A stretch of 46,608 nt of DNA from an uncultured Acetobacteraceae bacterium (GCA_937873095.1 CALMVI010000030.1:1-46608); one strand, 5' to 3'. Counted from the stretch's first letter, positions 8,442 to 17,835 are shown. The notes: generated by a model not told the origin, from the letters alone. Made by a program: numbers and translations.

Positions 8442-10142
8442 CTAGAACCGCTTCACGCCGCCCACGATGACCGTGGTGTCGTTACCGTTCAGCCCCTGGT
8501 AGCCCGACGCCGCGAACGCCGAACCACCCACCACGTAGGTTCCGCCCGCGCGGACATAGCCAGTCAGCGTCGGCGAGAAGCTTCGGTTCAACCCGACCGA
8601 CACGCTGACCGTGTCGCCGCTCCCTTCGCGCAGGAGGCCGGTGCGGTTGCTCCCATACTGGACGAACAGGTTGAGGCTCATGACGGGTGTCAGTTCGTGG
8701 CTGTCGGTGAGCGAGCCGAACGTGCCGCTCGTGCTGGCGGGCGCATACCCGACTGGGCGGCCAACCGGGCTTGTGGTCTCATGCTGGACGGAGGCGGTGA
8801 CCGTGTCGACGACGCCAAGATACGTGGCCGTTGCATCGAGGCGGTGCAGCCGATTGAGGTTCTGATTGGCTGAAAATGCGTTTGTTCCGCCGAGCAGCGG
8901 TGCTGCCTGAAGCACCGTTGCCGCAGCCCCCGTCGCGTCGTTTGACGTATCGAGCAACATGGTCTGCGTGTCTTGTTCGAATGTGGAGATGCCAGCAGAA
9001 TAGCCGCCGAACACCCTGATCCGCGCAGTCACCTGCGCCGACCCCTGCACGTAAGCCGATCCGAACCCGTCCACGTAGCGGTATTCCACCGTCACGTTAC
9101 TGTTCCGGTTGGGAGTGAGCTTCACGCCACCGGAGCCTACCGGACCGGAGTAGAAGTAGTCGCTTCGCGGATAGGCCAGATCCTCGTAGCCAGCCTGGCC
9201 GAGAAGCGTGACGACACGCGAGATGGCGTAGCTCACGTCGTCGGTCACCAGGATGCGTCGACCACCTGCCAGCGCCCCGCCGCCGTCATAGAAATTATCG
9301 TCAGTGCCTATCCTGTTGCTAAGCCGACCCAGGTTTTCACCAGTCGTGTAGCTGGCGAAAGCGCGTTTGGTCGCCAGGTAGGAGCTGCCGTAGGCGCCGT
9401 ATCCGGCGAAGGATGGGTTGAGGCCAGCCTGGTTCGGCGCGTCGGTGGCGCTGTAGACGTAGCCGACGCCGAGTTGCACCGTGCCAGCACCGCCGAGGCT
9501 TCGCGCGAGATAGGGGGAAACGGACACGCTGCTGACGGTCTCTCGGTTGTCCGGAGCCAGCGTCACCGTGCTGGCGGGGCCCAAACCGCCGTAGACGGAT
9601 TGCTGGCTTATGGAGCCGCGCAGATCGACGTAAAACCAGCCCGGCAGTGCGGTGAGCAGAACGTTGCCGGTGGCCTGTTGCTGGAATTGCGAGAAATCCG
9701 AGTTGCGCGCGTAGATCTGACCGATTGGCTGGTAGGCGATGTTCGCCTGCAAACGCTGGGTCGTGTCGATAAACGAGATGCCGGGCTGAAGTTGCGTGAT
9801 GAAGTCCGAGCCGCGATTGAGCGAACCGCCGGCCTGGGTTCCCACGTTCGAGGTGAACTCCTCCGACGCGCCGAACATCGCGTCGATATGCCAGTCCGGT
9901 CCGCTATACGTTGGCTTGACCTGGTCGCCGTAGGTTTGCAGAAGATGCTCGCGTATGTCCGACACCGCAGTGTCGATACCGGTTCGCGGAAGCACACTGT
10001 CTGTCGGTGTGGGAAGTGCTGGCGGAGCGGACGTGGAAACGTCAGGGTCGGACTGCGCCCTGGCCAAGGGGGAAAACAGCATCGTCCCAACCAGCATCGG
10101 TTGGCAGAGCAACGCCAGGCGGCCGTTTGAGGTGCGAGGCAT
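8442..10142 (-). CDS. XrtA-associated outer-membrane beta-barrel protein
   Basis: A 566-residue exported protein with an N-terminal signal peptide (hydrophobic segment about residues 9-27, cleavage probably after A-R-A). The rest is rich in alternating polar/aromatic strands, Gly, Ser and Thr, and ends in K-R-F with a terminal Phe, the usual end of an outer-membrane beta-barrel recognised by the BAM machinery. Repeated strands such as N-V-T-V-E-Y-R-Y-V-D are visible. It matches the family of outer-membrane proteins found in PEP-CTERM/XrtA loci. A role as the polysaccharide exit pore is inferred from its position between the autokinase and deacetylase genes. The start is ATG at 10142, 4 bp beyond the autokinase stop. 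Confidence 0.82.
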   Translation of the reverse strand: MPRTSNGRLALLCQPMLVGTMLFSPLARAQSDPDVSTSAPPALPTPTDSVLPRTGIDTAVSDIREHLLQTYGDQVKPTYSGPDWHIDAMFGASEEFTSNVGTQAGGSLNRGSDFITQLQPGISFIDTTQRLQANIAYQPIGQIYARNSDFSQFQQQATGNVLLTALPGWFYVDLRGSISQQSVYGGLGPASTVTLAPDNRETVSSVSVSPYLARSLGGAGTVQLGVGYVYSATDAPNQAGLNPSFAGYGAYGSSYLATKRAFASYTTGENLGRLSNRIGTDDNFYDGGGALAGGRRILVTDDVSYAISRVVTLLGQAGYEDLAYPRSDYFYSGPVGSGGVKLTPNRNSNVTVEYRYVDGFGSAYVQGSAQVTARIRVFGGYSAGISTFEQDTQTMLLDTSNDATGAAATVLQAAPLLGGTNAFSANQNLNRLHRLDATATYLGVVDTVTASVQHETTSPVGRPVGYAPASTSGTFGSLTDSHELTPVMSLNLFVQYGSNRTGLLREGSGDTVSVSVGLNRSFSPTLTGYVRAGGTYVVGGSAFAASGYQGLNGNDTTVIVGGVKRF

Positions 10143-10146
10143 TCGG

Positions 10147-10947
10147 TTAGGATCTGGCTGGCGGTGGCAGGTTCGGCTTGGCGTAGTAGCCGCCCGTGTA
10201 GCTATAGGCGCCGAAGGCCGACCGGTTTTGGCCAGTCTGCTTGTTCAGAAGAAGCATGACTTTCGGGCAGGCCTTGATCATCTCAAGCGCTGCCTCGAGC
10301 TCGCTGCGCTGGGTCCTCGCGGCCTCGACCACCATGAGGATTTGAGAGGCGACGGGCGCCAACACGCTCGGATCGCTGGTAGCCAGCAGGGGACCTGTAT
10401 CGATCACCAGAGTCCACGCCGAGAAATGGGCCGAAAGCCGCTCAACTGCTGCCGGCAGTGATTGGCCATTGTTGGGAAGTGCGTCTGTGACGGCCCCGAG
10501 TGGCAGCACGAACAGGTTATGAACCGGAGTGCCGATCGTCAGTCGGTCGAGCTGAAGGGTGCGGTCAGAGGTGATGTTCAGCAACCCCGCGCGTCCGGAC
10601 AGGCTGAGAAGTTCGCTCAGGCAGCGTACCTTGGCATCCGCATCGATCAGCAGTACGGGCCGCGAGCCGGTTCGGGCGAGGGACGCCGCGATGTTGAGAG
10701 CGGCAAAGCTTTTGCCCTCGGCGGGCCGGGTGCTTGTCACAAGAACCAGGTTTCCGCAGCGCTCCTCCGCGGCGATGGAGGTGCTGATCACTGCCTGCAA
10801 ACGGCTGGCAGCAATACGGAACTCGTCTCCTAACCTCGTTCTTCCCTCGGTCTCGATGATCAGGCCTGCCTGAGCCATGTTGGCCAAGGTGCAGGATTGT
10901 GAAACCTCCGGTCCTGGCCCGAGGTCAAGCGGAAGGTGCATGTCCAT
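10147..10947 (-). CDS. XrtA-associated bacterial tyrosine autokinase
   Basis: A 266-residue cytosolic BY-kinase, the partner of the chain-length determinant. Walker A reads S-T-R-P-A-E-G-K-S (residues 72-80), Walker A' V-L-L-I-D-A-D-A (98-105) and Walker B W-T-L-V-I-D-T (178-184). The C-terminus has a Tyr cluster, Y248, Y250, Y254 and Y255, the expected autophosphorylation tail. Phosphorylation cycling of this tail controls chain length and export in Wzc-type systems. The ATG at 10947 has GAGG five bases upstream. It is immediately preceded by an in-frame TAG that ends a 39-codon ORF, so the kinase either starts here by translational coupling or was once longer at its N-terminus. Confidence 0.9.
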   Translation of the reverse strand: MDMHLPLDLGPGPEVSQSCTLANMAQAGLIIETEGRTRLGDEFRIAASRLQAVISTSIAAEERCGNLVLVTSTRPAEGKSFAALNIAASLARTGSRPVLLIDADAKVRCLSELLSLSGRAGLLNITSDRTLQLDRLTIGTPVHNLFVLPLGAVTDALPNNGQSLPAAVERLSAHFSAWTLVIDTGPLLATSDPSVLAPVASQILMVVEAARTQRSELEAALEMIKACPKVMLLLNKQTGQNRSAFGAYSYTGGYYAKPNLPPPARS

Positions 10948-11067
10948 CTAAACCTCGCCCGTGCTGAGCTTGGGCCACTCTGTCACGGGCAGTGGCATTG
11001 GAACGTCGCCGAGCGGACGAGCGGGGGCGGCGGGAAACATCGATGAAGCTTGGACGTGGTCGGTCAT
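10948..11067 (-). CDS. Short ORF (39 codons) abutting the autokinase start
   Basis: An ATG at 11067, 7 bp after the chain-length-determinant stop, opens a 39-codon frame rich in Pro (starts M-T-D-H-V-Q, ends L-S-T-G-E-V). It ends in TAG, and the next codon in the same frame is the autokinase ATG. It may be a leader peptide that couples translation, or the former N-terminus of the kinase cut off by an amber mutation. I do not recognise the sequence and its ribosome-binding site is weak. Confidence 0.35.
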   Translation of the reverse strand: MTDHVQASSMFPAAPARPLGDVPMPLPVTEWPKLSTGEV

Positions 11068-11074
11068 CGTCGCT

Positions 11075-12574
11075 TCAGATCCGCTGTGTGTAACGCAGGA
11101 GAACGCCGCCGAGCACGACCAGGAGGAGGCCGATCGTCGACCCAAAGATTGCGGCATGACGTACCCGTGTCATGATAGTTGGCGGGACGCAGGCGAGCGA
11201 GATGGCGCCGATGATCGGACGCCCCATCACTCGAAGGTCGATAGTGCTATGAAAGGACTGGTCCAGGCCGATCATCGCTGCCACGACGCCGCAACCGCCT
11301 GCCAAACTGGCGAGCAGCACAGCGATCGACAGCAATATCCGTGCTGGTGCAACCGGCGTTTGCGGAACCAGAGGCGGATCGATGATGACCATCTTCACAT
11401 TGCTGGCACGTACCTGTGCCGCGGTCGCAATGCGCATCCCTTCTCGGCGCGCCAGCAACTCGTCATAGTTTTTTCGCAGCACGTCATAATCGCGATTGAG
11501 GTTGAGGTAGCGGGCCTCGAGGTTAGGGGCGCCGTGGGCGATGCCATCCAGCCTGTCCCGTTCGTGCGTGGCGTCGTCGATCTGCCGCTGTAGGCTGCCG
11601 ATCAGCGCGTCTGTCTCGACGACCCGGAGCTTCAGGTCTTCATAGACCGGATTTGGAGCCGAGCGGCCACCGCTGCTGGTCGCGGGGCCACCTTCAGTGC
11701 TGCGAAGTTTGTCGACGAGCCGTTTTTGCGTGACGACTTCGGGGTATGCGTCCGTGTAGATCTGCTGTAGCTCCCGCAGCTTGATCTCTGCGGCACGCAG
11801 GGCTGCTTTCGGGTCGCTGCTACCGTTCGACGCAGCCTCGGTCACCACGAGCGGCGGCGTTGTCGCGAGTTCGCGGGCCAGGAGTGCGCGCCGGGTGCGG
11901 GCGTCGGCGAACTGTCCGGTCAGCGTCGTCACCAAGGCCCGGGCCTGCTCAAGCCGGTTCATGCCGCCGTCGCCGGGGATCAGGTCGACGTAACGGGTCC
12001 GAAACTCGGCGCGCTTGGCCTCCGCGTCGCGAAGCTGCCGCTCATAGCTTGCGATTTGCTCGTCGAGAAAGGCAGAGGCCTTCTCCATATCGTCACGATT
12101 ATCGCCGGCCCGGTTTTCGATGTAGCTGGCCAGCACCGCCTGAACAACGTCGTATGATAACTGCCGATCGGAGTTTCGGAACGCGATCGAGAAAATGTTG
12201 CGGGTCTGAGCGTTGACTTTGATTGTCTGGCCGAGCTTGGCGACCATGAGCTCGAGATCGGTAGGAGTTTTCGCATCGAGCTGCAGATCAGTCTTGGCGA
12301 TGATCTTCTCTAGGTTGGGTCTTGATAAGAGCATGTGCTGCAGCAGGTCGATCTGATCGCTCATCGAGCTGTCGGCAGCGATCCCGCGCAGCAGTGGCGT
12401 GAGGACGGCGTCAGCGTCGATATAAACGCGCGCGCTGGCTTCATATTGGTTCGGCATCAGCGCGACGCCGACCCAGCCCACGATGCATAGCATCCAAGCC
12501 GTTGCCGCGCCCCACCACCGCTTGCGCCAGGCCAGCGTGCCATACCGGCTGATTATGTCATGCAGGGACTCCAT
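11075..12574 (-). CDS. XrtA-system polysaccharide chain-length determinant (Wzz/PCP family)
   Basis: A 499-residue inner-membrane polysaccharide co-polymerase. One transmembrane helix lies near residues 22-40, followed by the Wzz-type beta segment (Q-Y-E-A-S-A-R-V-Y-I-D). A long periplasmic region contains coiled coil (about 160-380, with Q-L-R-D-A-E-A-K-R-A-E-F) and a second transmembrane helix lies near 412-435, in the P-P-x-x-P-x-x-P-V-A-P-A-R region. A last hydrophobic segment is near 472-492. It sets polymer length and recruits the tyrosine autokinase encoded downstream. Length and architecture match the exosortase-linked subgroup. ATG start at 12574, 43 bp after the export-protein gene. 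Confidence 0.92.
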   Translation of the reverse strand: MESLHDIISRYGTLAWRKRWWGAATAWMLCIVGWVGVALMPNQYEASARVYIDADAVLTPLLRGIAADSSMSDQIDLLQHMLLSRPNLEKIIAKTDLQLDAKTPTDLELMVAKLGQTIKVNAQTRNIFSIAFRNSDRQLSYDVVQAVLASYIENRAGDNRDDMEKASAFLDEQIASYERQLRDAEAKRAEFRTRYVDLIPGDGGMNRLEQARALVTTLTGQFADARTRRALLARELATTPPLVVTEAASNGSSDPKAALRAAEIKLRELQQIYTDAYPEVVTQKRLVDKLRSTEGGPATSSGGRSAPNPVYEDLKLRVVETDALIGSLQRQIDDATHERDRLDGIAHGAPNLEARYLNLNRDYDVLRKNYDELLARREGMRIATAAQVRASNVKMVIIDPPLVPQTPVAPARILLSIAVLLASLAGGCGVVAAMIGLDQSFHSTIDLRVMGRPIIGAISLACVPPTIMTRVRHAAIFGSTIGLLLVVLGGVLLRYTQRI

Positions 12575-12617
12575 GTCTGAACCTTCGATTTCCCCAGCCG
12601 TCAGGCTGGTCCTTCCG

Positions 12618-13313
12618 TCAGAAAAAGCTTTGCGGAATGATAAGCGTGTCGCCGGGCCGCATCATGACGTTTTGGCTTGTATCGCCATCCTTGATCAGAT
12701 CCGACAGCCGCACCCTGATCCTTTGCTCCGAGGCGCCCGTGCGGCGAACGATCACGGCACGATTGCCGGCCGCGAACTTGGTCAGCCCCTTGGTGGCGAT
12801 CATGACGTCGAGCAGGCTCATGTTCTCCTTGAATGGAATGGCCTGGGGATCGGTCGCCTCCCCGATCACGCGCACCTGCCGGTCGGTTGGTCCTTGAAAC
12901 GACCGGACCATGACCGTCACGTTCGGGTTGTTGACGTATTTCTTCAGGCTTGCGGCTATTGTTGCCCCGAGTTCCGACGGCGTTTTCCCAGCCGCCAAGA
13001 CGTCCGGGACGAGCGGAACCGAGATGCGGCCATCCGGGCGTACGGGTAATTCGGTGACCGACAGAGGAGGCGCCTCGTAGACGAAGATCGACAGAACGTC
13101 CCCTGGCCCGATGACGTACTGCCCCGAATCGGTCGATGCGGCAACGGCAAGTTGCGACGGGGTGGCCGAAGGCGCCCCGCAACCCCCGAGCACGAAAATC
13201 GCGGGGATGAGCGCTACCCACGGCGAAAGGCGCTTGCTGGCTGTGGAGGGAGGCGAACCCTTGAGTTTGAGGTTTGAGCAGGTTTTTCCTATTGAGCTAC
13301 ACGCCTCAGCCAT
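12618..13313 (-). CDS. XrtA-system polysaccharide export lipoprotein (Wza-like)
   Basis: A polysaccharide biosynthesis/export protein. A hydrophobic signal ends in the lipobox V-L-G-G-C, so it would be an outer-membrane lipoprotein. The mature part begins with the Poly_export motif Y-V-I-G-P-G-D-V-L-S-I-F-V-Y and continues with V-R-P-D-G-R-I-S-V-P-L. A second region (R-V-I-G-E-A, later M-R-P-G-D-T-L-I-I-P) is a SLBB-type fold. ATG at 13313 gives 231 residues with an unusually long 45-residue presequence. A TTG/ATG pair at 13400/13397 would add 28-29 residues and has its own AGG upstream. I prefer the shorter form because it places the signal nearer the start. It is the first gene of the minus-strand operon, divergent from prsT. 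Confidence 0.88.
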   Translation of the reverse strand: MAEACSSIGKTCSNLKLKGSPPSTASKRLSPWVALIPAIFVLGGCGAPSATPSQLAVAASTDSGQYVIGPGDVLSIFVYEAPPLSVTELPVRPDGRISVPLVPDVLAAGKTPSELGATIAASLKKYVNNPNVTVMVRSFQGPTDRQVRVIGEATDPQAIPFKENMSLLDVMIATKGLTKFAAGNRAVIVRRTGASEQRIRVRLSDLIKDGDTSQNVMMRPGDTLIIPQSFF

Positions 13314-13400
13314 GGTGCCCGTGCGTCTACCCTGACGGGAAAGGGCAAGCCGTTTGACACCGAGACCGATCAAATCGTATATAAATACGTCTCGCATCAA

Positions 13401-13598
13401 CCTGCAAGTGTCCTTATTGATCCGCCACTCGTCCGAGTTGCGGCGTCTTGGATGTTACCACCGCCGTCCTAATAGGGAGTTAGCGTCCTTGAAAGGCGCA
13501 TCTAACATCCTTTTAGGCTTGCCTTAAGGTATACCATCATAGTTTTGCCTTAGATACGTCGCAGGTGAGCGGTTGAGTTCTATATATTGCGGGTCCAA
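13401..13598. promoter_or_regulatory. Divergent control region between export gene and prsT
   Basis: This 198-bp gap separates the two arms of the exosortase cluster and must hold promoters for both. It is visibly AT-richer than its surroundings. TTGCCTTA occurs twice in direct orientation (13519-13526 and 13545-13552), 26 bp apart, which could be a regulator site. I see no convincing sigma-54 -24/-12 element, although PrsR-type control is known for some such loci. No clear -10/-35 pair can be assigned. Confidence 0.3.
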
Positions 13599-16370
13599 AT
13601 GCGGAAGATACAATTTGTAGGTGCGGCTAGCCTAGCTGTCGTCATTGCAGCTGCAGTTGTGGCGTGGTTTCGGTTGCACCCGGCGGACCCAGTGGCCGAT
13701 GCACGTCAGCGTATGGCGCGTCAGGACATGAGGGGGGCGGAAGTCGATCTCAGGCAAGCTTTACGGCGGCGGCCGGACAACGCGGAGGCGGCTTTCTTGC
13801 TCGGGCGGGTCGACCTCGCCACTGGCAACCCGCAAGCGGCCGAGCTTGAGCTGCGACGAGCGCGTGATCACGGCTACAGTCAGGCTGCCATCGTGTTTCC
13901 GTTGGGTCAGGCTTATCTGCAGCAGCAGCATTACGACGCTCTTCTGAGAGAGTTTGATCCGGACCGTGCGCCGGCGGGCGAACGGGGGGACGTGCTTACG
14001 TTGCGCGCAGCTGCTCAGCTGGCGCTGGGGCAATACGACGCGGCGTCGTCTACGATCGCATCCGCCGAAGCGACATCTCCTGATGCGCGCGAGACGGTGT
14101 TGGCCGCCGCTCGGATAGCGCTCGCGCGGAACGATCTGGACGGCGCGGCGAAGCGCATCACGCGCCTCCTCGCGCGGGAGCCTCAGCAGCCGGACGCGAC
14201 TCTGCTGCAAAGCGAGATCTCGATGCGGCGCAACAACCCAAGCGCAGCATTGGCAGGTGCACAGGCTGTTCTGGCTGGCGCTCCTGGACGCCTTGATGCC
14301 CGTATGATGGAGGCTCGCGCGCTCGCCGCATCCAACAAGATCGATGCTGCCCGCAGGTCGGCCGGTCAGGTACTTAGGGGCGCTCCGAACAACACCAGCG
14401 CCAATTTCCTGAGCGCCATGCTGGCGATACAGCAGAACGACTTTGCTGCAGCTGACGCCGCCCTTACGCGCATCGGCCCGGTGGTGGACCGTCTGCCGCG
14501 CGGCTTCTACCTTCTCGCCGTGACCAAGCTTGGGGTGGGTCAGCCAGCCCAGGCTGAAGAGGCTGCCTCGAAGTTTCTTGCCAAGTCGCCGGACGATGTT
14601 GCCGGGCTCAAGCTGCTGGCATCGATCGAGTTGGCGCGCCGCCAACCCGCCGAAGCTCTTCGCGTGCTTCAGCAAGGGCCCCTGACCGCCCATCAAGACG
14701 CAGATACCTTCGACCTGACTGGTCGGGCGCAGGCGATGTCCGGCGACATCCGAGCTGCTACTGCGAGCTTCGCACAGGCGGCGACCAGGGCTCCGTCCGA
14801 CGCCGGTATATTGAACCGGCTCGCACTCGCGCACATAGACCTCGGCGATGACCAGTCCGCGGTTACGGACTTGCGCCGGTCTCTCCAGATCGAACCCGGA
14901 CAACGTGTAGCCCAGGCCGCTATCGTAGAGGCTTCGCTTGCTCGCGGCGATATCGCCAGTGCCGAACAGGCTCTGACGGATCTCCGCCGCACGGTTGGCG
15001 ATGACGAGCAGGTCGGAGTTCTATCGGCCCAGGTCAAGCTTGCCGCGCTCGACACGGACGGTGCCGAAGCACAGCTCGAACAGGTGCTTCAGAAGTTCCC
15101 CAACAGCCAAGCGGCGGTGTTCGGTCTGGTGCGCATCGCCAGCGCGCGGGGCGACAAGGCGCGAGCCGAAACGCTGCTGAAATCGTTGCTCAGCCGCGAT
15201 CCGGGCAATGCCGCCGCACTCGACCGGCTGCTTCCATCATTGCTCGCCGGGAAGCGCTATGACGAAGCAGTGAAGCTGACGGAGGCGGCCCATCTCGCAG
15301 CGCCAGACAATCAGGCAATCACTGCGGCTTTGGCCAACGTCTATCAGGTCGCTGGCCAGCCGGAGCGCGCCGTCGGCCTGCTCGATCGCGCCAGCGCGCA
15401 AGGGAGTCCTCAACTCGACGAGTTGCGCGCTGACGTGCTCGTCCGTGAGGGGAAGGACGGACAGGCGGAACAGGTTTTCAGAGACATTCTCCGACAGACG
15501 CCGGCCAACCTGCGTGCGCGCCTGGATCTGGCCGGCATGCTCACGCGCGCAAAGCATTATGAGGACGCCCGGACCGCTCTCCGTGACGGTTTGCGAGAAG
15601 ACCACGGCAACCCTGTGCTGTTGGGTGCCCTGGTCGGTGTGGACCTGAAGGAGGGTGGCATTAAACAGGCGATCGCAACCGCGACCGCCCTGAAAGCGGA
15701 CCCCGCGAACCTGCCGGCGGCCAACGCATTGCCCGGCGACGCGTGGCGCGCCGCCGGTGATCCTGGCAGGGCCGCCGACGCGTATGTTGCCGCGCAACTG
15801 ACAACTCCCAGCTCCGAACTCGTGACCAAGGCTGCCGGAGCGCTGACCGCCAGTGGAAAGGACGACCAAGCTGTCACGCTTCTGACAGCCTGGACGGCGA
15901 GCCACCCCCGCGATCTGCAAGCGCAGCTGCTGCTGAGTTCGCTGTTCATCAAGCAGCGCAGGCTCCCCGATGCTGACCTGCATCTGAGCAGCATGTTGGC
16001 CGTTCGTCAGAATGACATCGGCACACTCAACAATCTGGCCTGGGTAAAACAGCAAGAGGGCGACCTTGAGCAGGCCAGGAGACTGGCGGAGCGCGCCTAT
16101 TTTCAATCACCAGTGCCGGAAATTGCGGACACACTGGGCTGGATATTGGTTCAGCAGGGTGACTTGCGTCGCGCACTTTCCTTGTTGGCCCAAGCCGCCA
16201 CCAATCCCAACCCAGGTCCACAAGCGACGGCGCAATACCATCTGGGATGCGCTTTGAAGGCTGCGAACCGGACGGCTGAAGCGCGCGCCCAATTTCAGAA
16301 AGCAGTGACAACGAGTGCAGTTTTCACCGAAAGGGATGAGGCGAAGAAACTGCTGGCGACACTGCCGTAA
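13599..16370 (+). CDS. prsT: XrtA/PEP-CTERM system TPR-repeat protein PrsT
   Basis: A protein of about 923 residues. A single N-terminal transmembrane segment (F-V-G-A-A-S-L-A-V-V-I-A-A-A-V-V-A-W-F, near residues 5-24) is followed almost entirely by tetratricopeptide-like helical pairs of about 34 residues with recurring A-x-x-x-L-x-x-A patterns. It matches the long TPR protein found next to exosortase A clusters. It would be anchored in the inner membrane with the superhelix in the periplasm, probably scaffolding assembly of the polysaccharide or the sorted proteins. No lipobox Cys is visible, unlike many relatives. ATG 13599 is chosen; a TTG at 13587 in the same frame would add four residues. 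Transcribed away from the minus-strand XrtA operon. Confidence 0.88.
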   Translation: MRKIQFVGAASLAVVIAAAVVAWFRLHPADPVADARQRMARQDMRGAEVDLRQALRRRPDNAEAAFLLGRVDLATGNPQAAELELRRARDHGYSQAAIVFPLGQAYLQQQHYDALLREFDPDRAPAGERGDVLTLRAAAQLALGQYDAASSTIASAEATSPDARETVLAAARIALARNDLDGAAKRITRLLAREPQQPDATLLQSEISMRRNNPSAALAGAQAVLAGAPGRLDARMMEARALAASNKIDAARRSAGQVLRGAPNNTSANFLSAMLAIQQNDFAAADAALTRIGPVVDRLPRGFYLLAVTKLGVGQPAQAEEAASKFLAKSPDDVAGLKLLASIELARRQPAEALRVLQQGPLTAHQDADTFDLTGRAQAMSGDIRAATASFAQAATRAPSDAGILNRLALAHIDLGDDQSAVTDLRRSLQIEPGQRVAQAAIVEASLARGDIASAEQALTDLRRTVGDDEQVGVLSAQVKLAALDTDGAEAQLEQVLQKFPNSQAAVFGLVRIASARGDKARAETLLKSLLSRDPGNAAALDRLLPSLLAGKRYDEAVKLTEAAHLAAPDNQAITAALANVYQVAGQPERAVGLLDRASAQGSPQLDELRADVLVREGKDGQAEQVFRDILRQTPANLRARLDLAGMLTRAKHYEDARTALRDGLREDHGNPVLLGALVGVDLKEGGIKQAIATATALKADPANLPAANALPGDAWRAAGDPGRAADAYVAAQLTTPSSELVTKAAGALTASGKDDQAVTLLTAWTASHPRDLQAQLLLSSLFIKQRRLPDADLHLSSMLAVRQNDIGTLNNLAWVKQQEGDLEQARRLAERAYFQSPVPEIADTLGWILVQQGDLRRALSLLAQAATNPNPGPQATAQYHLGCALKAANRTAEARAQFQKAVTTSAVFTERDEAKKLLATLP

Positions 16371-16421
16371 GCGGCCCTGGCTTACCCGGCCCAGGCGTCC
16401 TGCGCCAGCTATCACGCCACC

Positions 16422-17588
16422 ATGAGAGTGCTCACCTTCACCACGCTGTTTCCGAACGTAGCCAATCCCAACCACGGGATTTTTGTCGAGAACCGACTGC
16501 GTCACCTGCTCCGGGAGCAAGGGGTGGAGTCCACCGTGCTGGCACCCGTCGCCTGGCTGCCGGGGCGTCATCGGCCGGTCCCTGCCGAGGAGATGCGGAA
16601 TGGTTTGCGCGTCCTGCACCCTCGCTGGACGCCGATCCCGGCCATCGGGATGCCCGTATCGCCCTGGATACTATACGCCTATGCCAAACGGGCGCTTTCC
16701 AGACTTCTGCGGGAGGGTTGCAGGTTCGATCTGATCGATGCGCATTATTTCTACCCCGACGGCGTCGCGGCAACCTGGCTCGGCCGACGGTTCGGCCTTC
16801 CGGTCGTGGTCACGGCCCGAGGCTCCGACGTGACGCAGTTCCCACACTACGCCGTGCCGCGTCGATTGATCTGCGAGGCTGCACGTCAGGCCGGGGCGGT
16901 GATCACAGTCAGTGCCGGACTTCGCGACGCCCTGATCGGACTTGGCGTCTCACCCGACAAGATCACGGTTCTTCGCAACGGCGTCGATCTGGATGTCTTC
17001 AAGCCGATGAACCGGATGGAGTGCCGGCAGGCATTCGACGCGAAAGGCCGGGTACTCGTGTCCGTCGGAAGCCTGATCGAGCGAAAAGGCCACCACCGAA
17101 CGATTGCGGCTCTGGCGCAGCTGCCCGACTGGCACCTGTTCATCGCGGGCGAAGGGCCTGAACGCTCACGCCTGCCATCGCTGGCCCAGTCTCTCGGGGT
17201 CGCCTCGCGGGTGACACTTCTCGGGCCCTTGCCGCACGCCAGGTTGCCCATCCTGTACAACGCGGCCGACCTGTCGATGCTGTCGTCGTCGCGTGAGGGG
17301 TGGGCAAACGTGCTGCTCGAATCGATGGCATGCGGAACCCCGGCCATTGCGAGCCCCATCGCCGGCAACCCGGAGGTTGTGCAGTCGCCGGATGCCGGGC
17401 TGATTGCGGAGGAGAACTCACCTGCCGGTCTTGCCAAGGCCGTCCGCGCCTGGGAGGCGACACAGCGAGACCGCCGGCTTACCCGGTCCTATGCCGAACG
17501 GTTCGGATGGGATGAGACGAGTGCCGGGCAGTTGAAGGTGTTTGAGATGGTGCTGGCTGCGCGCGGTATCTCGCCCCAACCATCGTGA
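16422..17588 (+). CDS. Glycosyltransferase family 4 (GT-B)
   Basis: A 388-residue retaining glycosyltransferase. The N-terminal Rossmann half begins T-F-T-T-L-F-P and contains N-H-G-I-F-V-E-N-R, the acceptor-side loop. The C-terminal half shows S-V-G-S-L-I-E-R-K-G-H near residue 215, the S-S-R-E-G-W-A-N-V-L-L-E-S-M-A-C-G-T-P segment near residue 295 (E-x7-E-type donor-binding motif) and P-x-x-G-N-P-E-V-V. It would add a sugar from a nucleotide donor to the lipid-linked intermediate of the cluster's polysaccharide. It follows prsT by 51 bp on the same strand and is probably co-transcribed. Sugar specificity cannot be read. Confidence 0.9.
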   Translation: MRVLTFTTLFPNVANPNHGIFVENRLRHLLREQGVESTVLAPVAWLPGRHRPVPAEEMRNGLRVLHPRWTPIPAIGMPVSPWILYAYAKRALSRLLREGCRFDLIDAHYFYPDGVAATWLGRRFGLPVVVTARGSDVTQFPHYAVPRRLICEAARQAGAVITVSAGLRDALIGLGVSPDKITVLRNGVDLDVFKPMNRMECRQAFDAKGRVLVSVGSLIERKGHHRTIAALAQLPDWHLFIAGEGPERSRLPSLAQSLGVASRVTLLGPLPHARLPILYNAADLSMLSSSREGWANVLLESMACGTPAIASPIAGNPEVVQSPDAGLIAEENSPAGLAKAVRAWEATQRDRRLTRSYAERFGWDETSAGQLKVFEMVLAARGISPQPS

Positions 17589-17835
17589 CGTGTGTCATGC
17601 GGTTGCAAACACGAGGCCTGACCAGGATGCTGGTCTTGTGAGATCGCGGCTGCATCTGGTGCAGCATCAAGGAATGTAGGGCATACAGAGCCTTCGGTCG
17701 TAAGCCACTGTTTTGTCGGGTGCGGCGCCTGAGCGTGTGAACGTAGGTGCCACACGGGGCGATCATCGGGAGGATCATCAGTCTTTGCTTCTTCTTTAAC
17801 CGTCATATGTTGGCTGCCTGGACGAGGTTTGTGCG

